Positions 24,091 to 36,048 of a stretch of DNA of 64,000 nucleotides are shown in pieces. The translations under genes were made by a program, and so were the position numbers. The number at the start of each line of letters is the position of its first letter. Positions within the stretch are counted from its first letter, which is position 1. This DNA comes from Nageia nagi (taxonomy: Eukaryota > Pinophyta). The stretch is from positions 202,244,001-202,308,000 of the forward strand of contig JBITNC010000001.1 of the NCBI GenBank assembly GCA_050084985.1, given 5' to 3'. The notes beneath the pieces are model-generated. The model did no database searches. It saw nothing but the letters and a program-made list of their open reading frames with translations, and was not told the origin of the DNA.

Positions 24091-24800
24091 TGTTAACATA
24101 TAAAAAGAAATTTTAATTTAATTAAAATACCCTTTTTATAAATTTGTAATAATTCATTTAATTAAGTGTTTTGTTACCTCTAATCATCATGTACTTTTAT
24201 CTACCTTTATGTTTTGTGATAATAGGTTGGACCACCTCACCATAAGCCTAAGGAGGAGACTTGGTACTCCACCTATTACCTATAAAGGTGTAAAGGTTAT
24301 GCATGAGAAATCATGACATGATCTGGGACCCATGATAGGTGGAAAATACTAGTATCTTATTGGTAGTGTTTCTTAATGCCACCTATGAAATCTATATTTT
24401 GTTAATCATTGAGCCTGGTATTCATGTGATCTTTCAAACTTTTTTATGCATGATATTTTAATCTTCAAAGGGATAATGATGATATTGTGTGAAAGGGCGA
24501 TGCATTTTGGGAAGGTAACTAGATGACATCACTAGGATCCTAACATTTTTGTTGGGTTGAGGTTGTATTAGTGGCTCTATTATTTAAGGAAGCTTATCAT
24601 TCATATCCTTTTGGTTGAATATCATCTTCATTCATCATGATAGGATTACATGTTTGTATATTTTGTATACCTAGTTTGATAGGTCAAGGTCAATGAGGTC
24701 ATTATCATCATATTCATTATTTCAATTTATCATTATTCCATGACAAATTAAATACCATAAATAAACATAATTATTATTATTTCAATCATAACACATATCC
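24091..24800 (+). repeat. Element A 3' LTR (right end uncertain)
   Basis: It starts TGTTAACATATAAAAAG after a polypurine tract. The same start (TGTTAACA, then AATTTTAATTTAAT and AAATACCCTTT) recurs at 63623. A TATA-like ACCTATAAAGG lies near 24281. The right end is not defined because the 5' LTR of A is not in view. Confidence 0.55.
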
Positions 24801-24809
24801 CCGTCAATA

Positions 24810-25620
24810 TTTATGATACTTCAAGTGATGATGCTCCATAGAGTGGTGACATTTTAGATTCAAATGGTAATGATAAGAAGAAAGAGGATTTCATCCTTAC
24901 ACCATAGGTTTATTTCTTAACCATCCAAGTGATTATTATTAAGTTCCATTTAATTATGAAGATGTAAATAAGAATTTCAAAGTAAATGAAGAGGTTTATA
25001 GTAATTTTAATGATTATAAAGAAATATATCTAGTTGATATTGAGGAAACTAATACAAACATAGTTGATTAGAGAGAGAGATATCATGACTTAACAAACCC
25101 AAATTAATTATCAAATGTTGAATGAGTAATTACATTGAGAATATTGGATAATACTATATAATGATAAGTTTAAGGAAATGCTATAGACTTAAAGGCATGA
25201 TTCTTTTATTGAGTGTGATAAGTTTATTAGAAAATGTAGACTAAAAAAAAGATCCATTTTATCTAGAAAAAATAGAAGATGAATTAGATATACTTTTAGC
25301 AAGAGTATTTAATAAAAAAGATTGGTCTTATGAAGAGTATTATATTAAAATAGAACTATGGTAAAAAAATAATGATGAAGAGTTGTTTAGTAAGATGAAT
25401 AAAAAATAAAAATATAAAATTATTAATCATTTTGAAAAATTAATTAGGGTTATATGTAAGGAATTTTGAAAAACCAAAATAAATAAAATAGTGGCAAATT
25501 AATTTCAAAATCTTGGTGATTCAATCCTAAAACATACTAGAAGTAATGGTGATATTTTAAAAAATTTAAAATTGATTTAGAAATTTTTGGCTAATTGATA
25601 TCATTTAAAAAAAAAGTTAA
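24810..25620 (+). pseudogene. unassigned gag-like remnant
   Basis: Frames with stops give DPFYLEKIEDELDILLARVF, NKKDWSYEEYYIKIELW and LIRVICKEF at about 25247-25470, then a longer helical stretch ending FQNLGDSILKHTRSNGDI. Charge and helix pattern look like a gag N-terminal region, but I do not recognise the family. It lies beyond A's LTR, so it belongs to another element or a lost gene. Confidence 0.35.
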
Positions 25621-25679
25621 AAATTGACTTCCTCATATTAATGTATAATTTATATTTTAAAAAGAAAAAATATACCACA

Positions 25680-26690
25680 AAAGACTATAATTGATATCTA
25701 TACGTTCTTTATAGAATATGCTCAACAAGTTTGCATAAGAAAGAGTAGTTAATCATCTTCATATCTATATAATTGACATCTATACATTCTTCTCTAGAGT
25801 TTAGAAATACAAAAAAAAATTAGTAGATAAAGAAGTTGATATTACAATGTTATTGTTAGTGAAATTAGGAAAAAGAGAACTAACATCGAGTTCTTTAGAT
25901 CCAATGCTTGGATAGAATTCATTTTGCCCAACCTTAGTCATTAACATTTATTCTAGGCTAGATGGATTCTATTTCTTTGTCACTGGTACAAAATCTATTA
26001 TGAATAATGGTTAGAGTTGATAATATAACTTCTTTCTTCTTCACTTCTCTAAAACTAGACCCCACTCTCAAATCAACTTTATCAACAAAATGTTTGTTGA
26101 GATTTTAATATTCAAATATTAGTTTAATGAAAATAACATTAAAAATAAATAAAAATTTTATTTTTCAATCACAAACAAAAAATATTACCCTATGAGTGTC
26201 AATGAGGGGAAGTTAGAAGGCCAAGGGGAAGGGAACCACTTAGCTCTCCTCCTACGGGGACTCCCTTATATTTTCGAAAGCAATCCAAATAAAAATTTCA
26301 AAACTTCTAATAGTAGATAATATTGGATCAATTTATTATTTGGAATATTTTTCCAAAATATTATGGAACTCTATTTTGTATTCAATATTCATCATTGGAT
26401 GATCTATGCTAACTATTGATTCATTGAACAACTGTTAAGTTGAATATAAATGTAAATACAAATTAGCTATTTATAGTAATATTTTGATTCATGGACATGT
26501 GTGAAATATCAATCAACATGATTGACATATCATTTCAATCTTAATCTTAGGTATGACTATACAAAATATTAGAATTTGAGTATCTACTTTGCATAGGAAT
26601 GAGTACAGTGTTCATAAGATGAGTGTTTGTTGAGTATTTAGATGACTGTTTGCATAAGAAAGAGTAGTTAGTCATTTTCATAAAGAGAAG
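25680..26690. repeat. dispersed direct repeat flanking the minisatellite
   Basis: TTTGCATAAGAAAGAGTAGT occurs at about 25731 and 26650, about 920 bp apart, the second copy directly before the 24-bp array. A shorter repeat (TTGA-ATCTATAC-TTCTT) is found at about 25690 and 25771. The rest of the stretch (25800-26640) has no gene I can support. Confidence 0.6.
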
Positions 26691-26900
26691 ATGCTCAACT
26701 ATAGATATGAGTAGATTATCGATTATAGAGATGAGTAGACACTTGAAAATATATATGAGTAGACACTCAAATCTAGATATGAGGAGATGCTCAACTCTAG
26801 AGATGAGCATATGCTCGAATCTAGAGATGAGTAGATACTTGACTTCAAAGATAAGCAAAATCTTGACTATTGAGATGAGTAGATGTTTGACTATAGAGAT
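26685..26900. repeat. 24-bp minisatellite, nine units
   Basis: Nine consecutive 24-bp units from 26685, consensus close to GAGTAGATGCTCGACTATAG plus AGAT. Looser units continue to about 27050. Because 24 is a multiple of three and few stops arise, both strands carry spurious open frames with an eight-residue repeat (minus: HLLISIVE; plus: EMSRHLTI). I do not regard these as genes. Confidence 0.9.
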
Positions 26901-27059
26901 TAGAATATGATAAAATGTAGAGAAATTTGATTGTAAATATGTGCAAATGTTCAAATAAAGAGGATAAAATATCCTTGATTACAGAGAAGAGTAGACACTT
27001 GATTGTAGAGGATAGGAGATGCTTGACTACAAAGGATAGAATATGCTTGACTATATTTA

Positions 27060-27360
27060 AAACAAGATGTACATTTTCATAAAGAGAAGATGTGTATTCA
27101 TAAAGAGAATATTTACATATTCATATAGAGAAGACACTATTATTTTAAAATAAGATGTTTATATTTTAAAGAGAAGATACTCATCTTCTTAAAGATAAAA
27201 TGCACATCTTCAGAAAGAGAATATGTGCATCTTCATAAAGAGAAGATGTGTATCTTCATAAAGTGAAGATGCACATATTCATAAGGAGAATATGAAAATA
27301 TTCATAAAGAGAAGATGTATATATTCATAAAGAGAATATGTATGTCTTCATAGACTGATA
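27060..27360. repeat. 23-bp minisatellite, about twelve units
   Basis: Units near AAGATGTGCATCTTCATAAA plus GAG, period 23, directly after the 24-bp array. AAGATG-TG-CATCTT inside each unit is a palindrome that could fold. It is related to the 21-bp array at 30461 (shared ATGTGCAT, CAT-ATAAA). Confidence 0.85.
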
Positions 27361-27567
27361 GATGCTCATAAGTGGAGGCCATATTGCTATCAACATGCTT
27401 GTCATGTGTCACAACTGAGTGCAAGTTAGGATTTTTTATGGCTATAAATAGCCCATTACTTCTTCATTTTTACATTTCATTGAACTTTTATCTCTTGCTA
27501 CTTGCAATATTAGATATTCCTTTTCTTTTATCCCTTCTCCAAATTTCTAGTATTTTTTTAAAAAACA

Positions 27568-30320
27568 ATGGCATCATCTTATGCACCCTCCTCCCACAAT
27601 CAACCACTTGTTACCAAAAAGTAATTTATGTATAAAAATATTTTGATCAAAACTTTTACAAAGATTTACCTTAAATCTAGTTATGATATGACATAAGTGG
27701 GAGAATTAGGTCTACTTGAAATAATGAGTAAGGGCATATTTAGGGATAATTATGAGTTGTTAGACTGAATTATTTTTGGTTACAATCATGAAAGATATGA
27801 GATTTTTATCAAAATCTATGGGCAGACCATCTCCTTTTCCATTCATGCATTAGATATGAAATGGTTGGAGGGTCTCCCTTATGATGGGTGTGAAGTTGTT
27901 TCTTCTAAACAACATTTATTAGATAAAGATACAAAAATACTTGAATGAAACTTTTAATATCCTCATAGACTATCTAATAGGTAAATTTTCCAAATAGTTC
28001 TTTCTTTTTTATTTTTCATTATTATTTAATTTAATTTTAATTTTAATTTTAATATATTCATTTTTTTGCAATCAGTAGAAACCCTTTTAGAAGGGGTTTG
28101 AAAATTATAGATGTATCCCACCCATATTTGAAAGAAATTATAGAGTTTTTTTAGACACGAATAATTTTATAGGGTGTTCATCAGACATTCCATTCTAGGT
28201 CCTACATTATATTTTCCATTACCTTCAAGATAAAATGAGATATAATTAATCTTCTTTTATTTTTGATATAATTAAAACCAATCTTTATAGGAATATTTCT
28301 AAAGCATCCCCTTATAACCATGTTTCTTGTACAAATTATTCAACTGCATTTTTCTATGAAGTTTATTTGAATTTGAAAGAAGCAAATACTCCAACCATCT
28401 ATAATCCAAATTTTAAGTAGTTCATGTTGAGCAAAGAAGAAATGAAGGTATTATGAGTTATGGAGTCATTTACTTTTGTATTTGTTATGGGAATTTAGAA
28501 TTTTGATATAATGTTTTGATTTATTATTTATTTGTAGAAACAAGTAGACTTTATTGCTCCATGATGAAGAGCCAATATTAAAGGTAATTAGTGAAATGAT
28601 TGTAGAGATTCAAATGCCACCTTTCCTACTCTTGTAAGTAAAAGCAAAAGGAGGATGATGGCAAATATAGTACTATATAAGGAAGATAGACTTTTTACAT
28701 CACTCCACATTACATAATCTTCTATACATACTCTATTTTAGGATGATGTTGGAGAAAAGGTACAACAATAGCCACCATAATAAGAGCAACAAAAATAGCA
28801 ATAGCCATAGCAACAACAGTCATAACAATAACAATCATTGTTATAGTAGCAACAACAACAACAATAATAACAAATAATAAAAAATTATTGTTGTAGTAGT
28901 AGCAATAGTCACAACATTGATAACAAAAAGGTATCTTAATGTCTTCATATCACATGTGGTAATCAAGGATTGTGCAATTTTAAATATTTCTAACTAGTAT
29001 TCTTACTATTTTTTTGTAGTCCCTCAACTTTCAATGAGAGAATAACAAAGGAGAAAGAATATTAGGCTTAATGTATTATCATCACCAAGTGTAAACACTA
29101 GAAGAAGGTACATTTTCATTCAAAAAAATGTCCCTCTTAGATCATCCTCATGTATTCCTAATATTCCAAGTCTTTCTCTAGGTAATATCTCCCTTGATTT
29201 GGGTAGAAACACTATTTGTGAGCCACTACTAGATGAAGATTTTATTTTGCAAGGTATGGTTTCATTAATCTAGAATCTAGTTGATGCCTTTCAAAGTTAA
29301 GAAAATCAAGAGGTGAAAGTTATATCTATTAATATTAGTAGTACTCCTCCTCCTTCAACAACACCTACATCAAGTGATCATTCATAAGGTAGTAATGTTT
29401 TAATAGAGGAACAACATATATTTTTTGAATTAATTATTTTAACAAGTAATTTGGAATAAATAGTAAAAAAATCAATGTTGAAAGATATTTTTATAGCAAG
29501 GATGTGGGAAATTTAAGCTAAAGTTTTTTTTAAAGAAATTTTAGCTTGATTTCCTAACTTGGGCAAGAGCAAATATTTATTTTCTTTAATTGAAAATGAA
29601 CCTAAAAAGTTGGATGCTTTATTTCAATAGGCCACTTCAAGTAAATCTAAAATTATCATTTTATCAGGAGATAATAATTTAGACCTTATCCTTAACAAGT
29701 TGAAAAATCTAAATGTCAAAGCTCAAGCATACTTTAATTAATAGATTATAGACAAAGAGAAAGTGGAAATAGTAGAGGTGATAAAAGCAATTGCAAAGGT
29801 ATTATTTTTTTTATGATATATATTTTCATATAATAATTTTGAAATTATATTTGAAAAATATTTCACTAACATTGATAGTATTTATTTTGTAGGCCAATTA
29901 TGATAATTTGCTCAAGCAGGTGAATAATTATATCATACAGCTGGATAGGGCTTGAAAAGGCATCCAACAAAGTATTAATTTAAAATATAGACTTAAGAAT
30001 AATATCAAGGATAAAAACATATTGAAAAGAATCATAAAAGAAAATGGCTTAGATTGAGAAATTTTATATATAAAAAAAGCTTTTCAAAATGCCAACTGAT
30101 ATTGATGTTAAAGATATAGCTGCAATAGAAAAAGTATTCTTGACCACTCTCGATTCAGCTATTGAATGTGTAGCTAGAGATACTAAATTATAGGGGATAA
30201 GCAAAACCACATGGTTTAGGTAGGATAATAAAAAGATCATCTTCTAATGTGGATAAGGCCGAAAAATCATTGGGGATATTATGTAAGTTGAAAATTAAAT
30301 TTGATGTAATTTTAAGTTAA
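27568..30320 (+). pseudogene. decayed multi-exon gene of unknown family with poly-Gln and coiled-coil parts
   Basis: Start ATG at 27568 (MASSYAPSSHNQPLVTKK). Exons read with GT-AG introns at 27981-28075, 28448-28537 and 29799-29892, each keeping frame; a further intron at 28931-29019 fits less well. Parts in order: IYGQTISFSIHALDMKWLEG and LPYDG near 27809-27885; RNPFRRGLKIIDVSHPYLKE near 28080; NLKEANTPTIYNPNF near 28374; a Gln tract (28750-28930); SLSLGNISLDLGRN near 29175; LILNKLKNLNVKAQAYFN near 29690; and a helical end, NLLKQVNNYIIQLDRA near 29905. The first part loosely recalls plant-transposon-associated PMD/Transposase_32-type regions (a short -GLP-DG pattern), but I cannot name the family. 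Many TAG, TAA and TGA codons interrupt it. Related minisatellites lie on both sides. Confidence 0.5.
28750..28930 (+). other. decayed poly-glutamine tract
   Basis: Within the multi-exon pseudogene, CAA and CAG codons alternate with TAA and TAG in the same frame. The simplest reading is a former Gln run in which C-to-T changes turned many Gln codons into stops. Confidence 0.75.
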
Positions 30321-30460
30321 ACATTTTTTTAATCAAAATGTATAATTTTTAAATGGAAATATGTTGAAATGGTGAAATTGAAAAAATTTCAATATAATAA
30401 TGGTTTATCATGTTTGCATATTGTATATTGAATGATGGATCATGGTTTATCATATAAAAT

Positions 30461-30670
30461 ATGTGCATTTGCATATAGAAGATGAGCATTTGCAACAAAA
30501 AGATGATTATCTATATAATGCATATGTACATATTCTTAATGTATATGCTTGGATAAATAATAAATATGAGCATTTACATTATAAATATGTGCATTTGCAT
30601 TATGAAAATGATCATCCACTTATTGCAGATGCTCATGTTCTTAATGTAGATGCACATCTTTTTAATGTAG
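30461..30670. repeat. 21-bp minisatellite, ten units
   Basis: Ten exact-length 21-bp units from 30461, consensus near ATGTGCATTTGCATTATAAA plus T. It creates a spurious open frame at 30442-30708 with a seven-residue repeat (YVHLHYK-like). It resembles the 23-bp array at 27060-27360. Confidence 0.9.
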
Positions 30671-31060
30671 TGCTCATATTTGGTATTCATCCAAGAATTT
30701 GCATATAAAATATGAGCTTCTTCATAGAATTATTAGCATTTCAAATAATTTCAAACATATGTAACAAGCATATTATTAAAAATAACATGAAACATAATAT
30801 TGATATTTCACAGATAAAAAATAATTTTAAAAAAATATTATTTTTATTTGGCATTATATATATATGCATATCATGAAAAATAATATTTATGAAAATATTT
30901 AATAATACTTAGAATATTATCAGCTTGAAGTGGACAAGCATCAAATATAGATATATTAATTAAATCACAAATGATAGATGTAAAAACTATACAAAATCTA
31001 GATAATATTTCATAAATTTGAAATAAATTCTTAGTTGGCTACTCGATAATATTTCCATGT

Positions 31061-32084
31061 GCATTTGAATTTTTAGGCACTATCATATCATTAACTTCAT
31101 CATTTTGATCATTTCCATCATTAGTCTTATTAATATTTCTTCTATTTGCTAACGGTTTCTAGTATGCCATTGCTCTATCATATGGAAACTTATCAATATC
31201 ATAATAAGAGACATATAATCATAAATAGTGCTCTAGGTTTTTATCCAGCCTATTTCAAAGTTTATTTTTCACAAAATATATTGTGCTAAACACTCTCTCA
31301 TCTTTCACTGATCCCATGGTCATTGTTTTACATAGTTCATATAAATGAAAGTACTCACCCATTGATTTTTATAAAATACTATTGGAATACAATTTCTTTA
31401 ATAAATGTATAGTTGAACCTTTTTCTAATGGATCTATCAACTTTGGATATTGGTCAACCATGATGGTCCTAAAGAATCCTAATTGTTCAATCAATAATAT
31501 TTTGTTCAAAATATCTAATATCTTCATTCCATTTATCTCAAGCTCTTGTAAAAAATGATTAACAAGAACACTAATATGTTTAGTAAATGATTGGTTGGTT
31601 GAACTATAGTATGAAATAGAATCCTAGAATAATGGGTTTAAAATACTATTGCCTCAAGTACATCATCTCTATAGAACCTTTCTATAATTTCACTTGTCAA
31701 TGTATTTGATATGCTCCTTAATTTTTTTCTTGTGTTACTAATAGCCAAATCAAATCTATTCATTATTATAGGCAACTTACAAAGTTCCTCTTCTAAGAAG
31801 TCCATACATCCTTTATAATAATACATAGGTATTTATTTTCCATGAACACAAATACATAAATATCTATAATATTGAATTTTAAAAAAACTATTTGCGTATT
31901 TATAGTTTGTAAGGACCTTCCAATCTTCAAATAATGGATAAAAAAAATTACTCTCATATAATCTATCAATCCATAAGCAGATCTATTTTCTCATTCAAAA
32001 AAAATTAATAATATAAATATGACTTTCCCAAGGTAGTTTTATTAGAAGGTTCATTTCATATAACATAAGCAAAATACTACATAG
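31061..32084 (-). pseudogene. hAT transposase (ZNF862/KIAA1586-like), C-terminal part with hAT dimerisation domain
   Basis: On the minus strand about 31290-31140 gives SVKDERVFSTIYFVKNKL, NRLDKNLEHYL and DKFPYDRAMAY, then KPLANRR. This is the hAT C-terminal dimerisation domain (family: S-EDERSFS---FIKNKLRNRLD-NLE, FPYD-AM--W). Upstream, 31826-31638 gives a helical stretch (FLEEELCKLPIIMNRFDLAI, ISNTLTSEIIERFYRDDVLE). The reading breaks at 32084, where element E is inserted, and resumes at 49790. Stops and frameshifts inactivate it. Confidence 0.85.
32080..32084. repeat. target site duplication of element E, left copy
   Basis: CATAG, repeated at 49790-49794, directly outside the two LTRs. Confidence 0.95.
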
Positions 32085-32922
32085 TGTTGCAGTGAAAATA
32101 GAGCTGGAATGTAGAATAACATAAAATACAATTATTCTTAAATCTTCACTGAACCTCAAATTATGTAAAATAGATAGGAATGCTGTAATTATAAATTGAT
32201 ATTGATTTTCAGCTCAAACTACAATTTGCCCTTGGAAAGGACTTTTTACAAATGCCATTTGCCAAAATGAAGGTATTAGATCTTCATTGTTTTTTATTTG
32301 CTTGCTTCTCTCCTTGATATGGACAACCTGTAAATCCTACACACATGCAAAAGACAATAACATCAAAGCATCTATGTATGACATGTATTGAATTGAAACT
32401 AGCATAAAATAATAAAAGGTATGAGCTCACAAGATTTTGGCAGCATTACCCTACTTCAAAATTGGGTCAAGATTCGGTCCTTATTGCTTTGTATTGGCTT
32501 GTATTTATAGATTTTGAGTGAGATGTTCCAAGGCTGGTAAGAGGAAGTGAAAAGCCATCGTAGGTCGTAACTGACCCCCTCTATCCACATCATCTTGGGA
32601 AAATGAAATGTTTCAACTTTCTCTTGCTATTTTGGTTTCTTATTCAGTTGTTACAGAGTCACCGACGACTGGAAGACGAACACCAGTGACTGGCTCAAAA
32701 TGCTGGCGATTGTTTTAGGTCACCGATGACTGGTTAACAATATTAAAATGATCTCCAAATAGTCAAATTTTATCTAAAAAGAGTCATGTGACCACCCATT
32801 TTGCATGTACTTGATGGGAGCTATCCAATAATATGGTTTTTAAACCTATTTTATATTATCACAAGGAGTTATGATTATTTTAATGTTTACTAGTTAAAAA
32901 GGGACATTTTTAGGTGTCTACA
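32085..32922 (-). repeat. Element E 3' LTR
   Basis: 838 bp, same length as 48952-49789 and about 95% identical by eye. It carries several degenerate GTCACCGRYGACTGG-type motifs at 32660-32740 and a TATA box (complement of 32502-32510). Confidence 0.95.
32502..32510 (-). promoter_or_regulatory. LTR TATA box (3' LTR)
   Basis: On the minus strand CTATAAATA, followed by CAAGCC. The identical site in the 5' LTR (49369-49377) would drive element E. Confidence 0.7.
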
Positions 32923-32937
32923 TTTTGCCCCTTTTTG
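32923..32937 (-). other. Element E polypurine tract
   Basis: On the minus strand CAAAAAGGGGCAAAA ends right at the 3' LTR start (TGTAGACACC). Confidence 0.85.
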
Positions 32938-33634
32938 AATTATCAACTGAGAATGCGGTTGATAATTTCAAAAATATAGAATGAGAAGCTTTATTGCTTT
33001 TTTATGATATAATTTTTGACTCAATTTCCTAGATGAATCAAAATTTTGATTTATCAAATTATGATAAAATGTGTTTTCATTTTACATTTGATGTAGTTTT
33101 GAAAACAAATTTGAATATACTTCAGAAGTGACTATTTTTGATATGACAATGTGTTGAGCTTGTGTGATAGTTGCATGACATTTCTATTATGTCATTTTGC
33201 ATGTTTAAGCACACATGTACCATATAAGTCCTCTTTAGTATATGAGTTTGATGGTGTTGTCCTTTGTCCCGACAATGGGGTTTCAAGATGATCTCCTGTA
33301 ACAATGATACATCACATCTTATCGTATTTTGATTTTCTTGACCAATTCAAGATTATTTTGAGAAAATTTTTAACATTCTCATGGCTATTCCCAAATGCAA
33401 CATTTTACTTCCAATCGTTGGTGTTTAGTGGCGGTCATCGGTGTCCATCTTAGAGTCACTGGTGTTTAGTTATAGTCGCTAGCGTTCGTCTTCAAGTCAT
33501 CGGGTGTTTCAAAAAGAAAAAGTTTTAACCTTTTCTTATTCATTTCCTTTTAGCTATCACTTTCATTGTTAGCCAAAACTAGTTTCCATCATGATCTCAT
33601 TGATTTCCAACCATTGATATTCATTACAATCACC

Positions 33635-36048
33635 ATGCCTCCACGTAGATGCTCCACTGGACATTCTCAACCTATCTAGGAAGAGGTAGGGTTTTGAAAT
33701 CACATTATTTTCTATTTTTTATTTATAACTTGTAATTTAATCGTTTAATTTCAAAATTGAAATCATATATGATATTTAAAAATCATTTTGATTGTTTTTA
33801 TCAGATGAATTTTGTAAATCATGCTTTTATATATATTTTTTGTGAAAATTTTCATAATTCGACCTCTATCACCGACCTAGGTCGAACGGATGACAGAGTC
33901 ATTGGCATTTGGACTGTGAACGCTGGCGACTGAGTCTTGCCTATTAGAAATGCCAGTGTTTGAGTATGAAATGCCATTTTTTTTTGAGCTAAACCCTTTT
34001 AAAATTACACAGGTTCGAGATGTCTTTGAGCCTCGAGGTAGATATCCCTCGATTCTACAGGAGGGTAGAGGTCTTCTAGGTCCAACCGATCATACCTTTT
34101 TCAGGTCCATTGGTTTTAGAGTGGGTCCACACATGGGTTGCATTCATTGGGAGTATCCTTTATTGGTTGCATTGTTAGACAGATGGGACACAGTGACATG
34201 TACTTTTCACCTTTCGACAGGGGAGATGATTGTCACAGTGGAGGATATACATAGATTGTATAGACTCCCCATTCATGGACAGAGGATTTTGCCTATGGTG
34301 GATAGGACAGGAGCTTTACCTGTTATTTCATATTTGTATGGGGCCACTCAGGTTAATACTATTGTTTCTAAGATTATTTCAATTGGCATCCGATATTACC
34401 AGTATTAGATGGAGGATCAACAGGGGACGATCCATTTTTCATATTTGATGGGTTTAGTACAATGTTATGCTCTCCCTGATACTGGCAGTGGGAGATTTCT
34501 ATAGTCGTTATTGTCCATTATTATAGATATGATGTAGCAGGTACAATGTATGCTTAGGCACCCACATTATTAGCCCAAATTTATAGGGAGCTATTCTTTT
34601 ATTCATAGGGGAATAGGGCCTCTTTATCAGTTACTATCACTTTGCAGGCATGGGCTTATGAGCATATAGCTATGGCTCATCCTCCTGGGTTGCAGATGCT
34701 GGGGTTTGGTAGTCACTTGGATTATGAGGTGGGAATAATCCAATGGCATGATGATTTTTATATTTGCCCATTATATGGAGTTCATCAAGATGTGAGCTAT
34801 TATCACCACATGCTTAGTCACTTGATTCCAGATCAAGTGAGATTCAGACCTTATCGCTTGTATCCTATCTGGAGAGAGCTTGTAGCTGAGCTTACTGGTA
34901 TTCAATAGCCACATGTTTTGAGTGGTCATTGAGCTGATTTTTTGGAGTATTTTCATTTTGAGCAAGTGCATCATCAGTTCAGCCTAGTTCAAGATGTACC
35001 TACCCCATCAATGCCATATCAGCATGAGGGCACTATTTTAGCATATGGTGTATAGCCATTAGTTTATGTAGAGCTAGATCCTACTCAAGAGGAGGGATCA
35101 TTAGAGGATGATACTGGGGAGGATGATGTTAGGGTGTCTAAGGCATTCAGAGCCTAGTGGGAGGAGGGAGATGATGGCCTAGAGGGTAGATTGGAGGGTC
35201 GACACATTCATCAGCACATCGATGTTGTTGAAGAGCTCGGTGCAACAACAGGAGGGGGAGAGGTAGGTGAGGAGCCTATAGGAGTGAAGGCTATGAGAGA
35301 GGAGGCTACCGAAAAGGAGGTTATGGTAGATGCTCCTGAGGAGTTAGCTCCTAAGGAGGAGGCTATAGGTGTAGGTGAGGAGGGAGCTACCCCAGAGGTT
35401 GCACATAGAGTTGATGAGGCTCCTACTACACAGGTTCCTAGCATTGATACTTTGCTAGGAGATATTTATGAGCTGAGACACCAGTTGGCATAGGCCCACT
35501 CATGCATGTACAGGTATAGGGCTGAGCGAGATAGGTTTATATAGGAGAGAGATGAGGCTCATTCCTCTTTATAGGGAGCTTAGGCTCATCAGTTGGGAGC
35601 AACATCTACTTCTGGTAGTGGTCCTTCAATTTTTAATTGTGGCATATAGTAAGATTTTTATAGTAGTATAGTACAGACATGGTTGATAGGTGTTCCAACT
35701 TTTAATCCTAGGGCTCAGTATCCTATACCTCTAGATAGTTATATGCCTATGGATATTTCAGCATATCAGATAGGCAACAGTGCACAGGGCATAGTTGGAT
35801 CCCCAGGTAGGACTCAGAGGTCATGAGGTCTTTCTAGTAGGAGTGGTACACCCTAGGCATCTCCTTTAGGTGCTATTGGTTCATTCGAGTTGCAAAGAGC
35901 TCAGCATCTGGGTAGTCCTACAAGCTTCATAGGCACTACTCCTCTAGGTTAGGGTACCAGAGAGACTAGTAGATGGTGGAGGTGACCGAGTAGTCCTAGC
36001 GGACCAGGCAGTGGTTGGGGTAGTCCTTGAGGATACCCTTTTTCATGA
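33635..36048 (+). pseudogene. Antisense plant mobile domain (PMD) gene carried by element E
   Basis: Coding runs opposite to gag-pol. Exon 1 (33635-33685, MPPRRCSTGHSQPI then TAG, EE) is followed by a GT-AG intron 33686-34012. Exon 2 continues in frame, VRDVFEPRGRYPSILQEGRG. The PMD core is at about 34155-34290: HWEYPLLVALLDRWD, CTFHLSTGEMIVTVEDIHRL, YRLPIHGQR. After a TAG at 34406 and a frame change (intron or shift ending near 34648) it continues AWAYEHIAMAHPPGLQML to about 34905. The C-terminal part is acidic, then Gly/Ser/Pro-rich (35190-36048). PMD proteins include MAIN/MAIL1-type host factors and many transposon-borne copies. Stops are mostly TAG at Gln-like sites. Strand opposition to pol is directly seen; function is unknown. 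Confidence 0.75.
33686..34012 (+). other. intron of the antisense PMD gene
   Basis: GTAGGG donor and TTACACAG acceptor. Exon 1 has 51 bases (17 codons), and exon 2 begins in phase 0 with GTTCGAGATG, keeping the frame. Splicing of the antisense transcript is inferred from this, not shown. Confidence 0.55.

Noticed and set aside
26547-26954. Minus-strand 135-codon frame with an eight-residue leucine-rich repeat
   Set aside because: It is the 24-bp minisatellite read in frame; the other strand gives an equally regular peptide, so the repeat and not selection keeps it open.
30442-30708. Plus-strand 88-codon frame rich in His and Tyr
   Set aside because: It is the 21-bp minisatellite read in frame.
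35211-35444. Minus-strand frame opposite the PMD tail (Ser/Pro-rich)
   Set aside because: Shadow of the low-complexity acidic tail coded on the plus strand.
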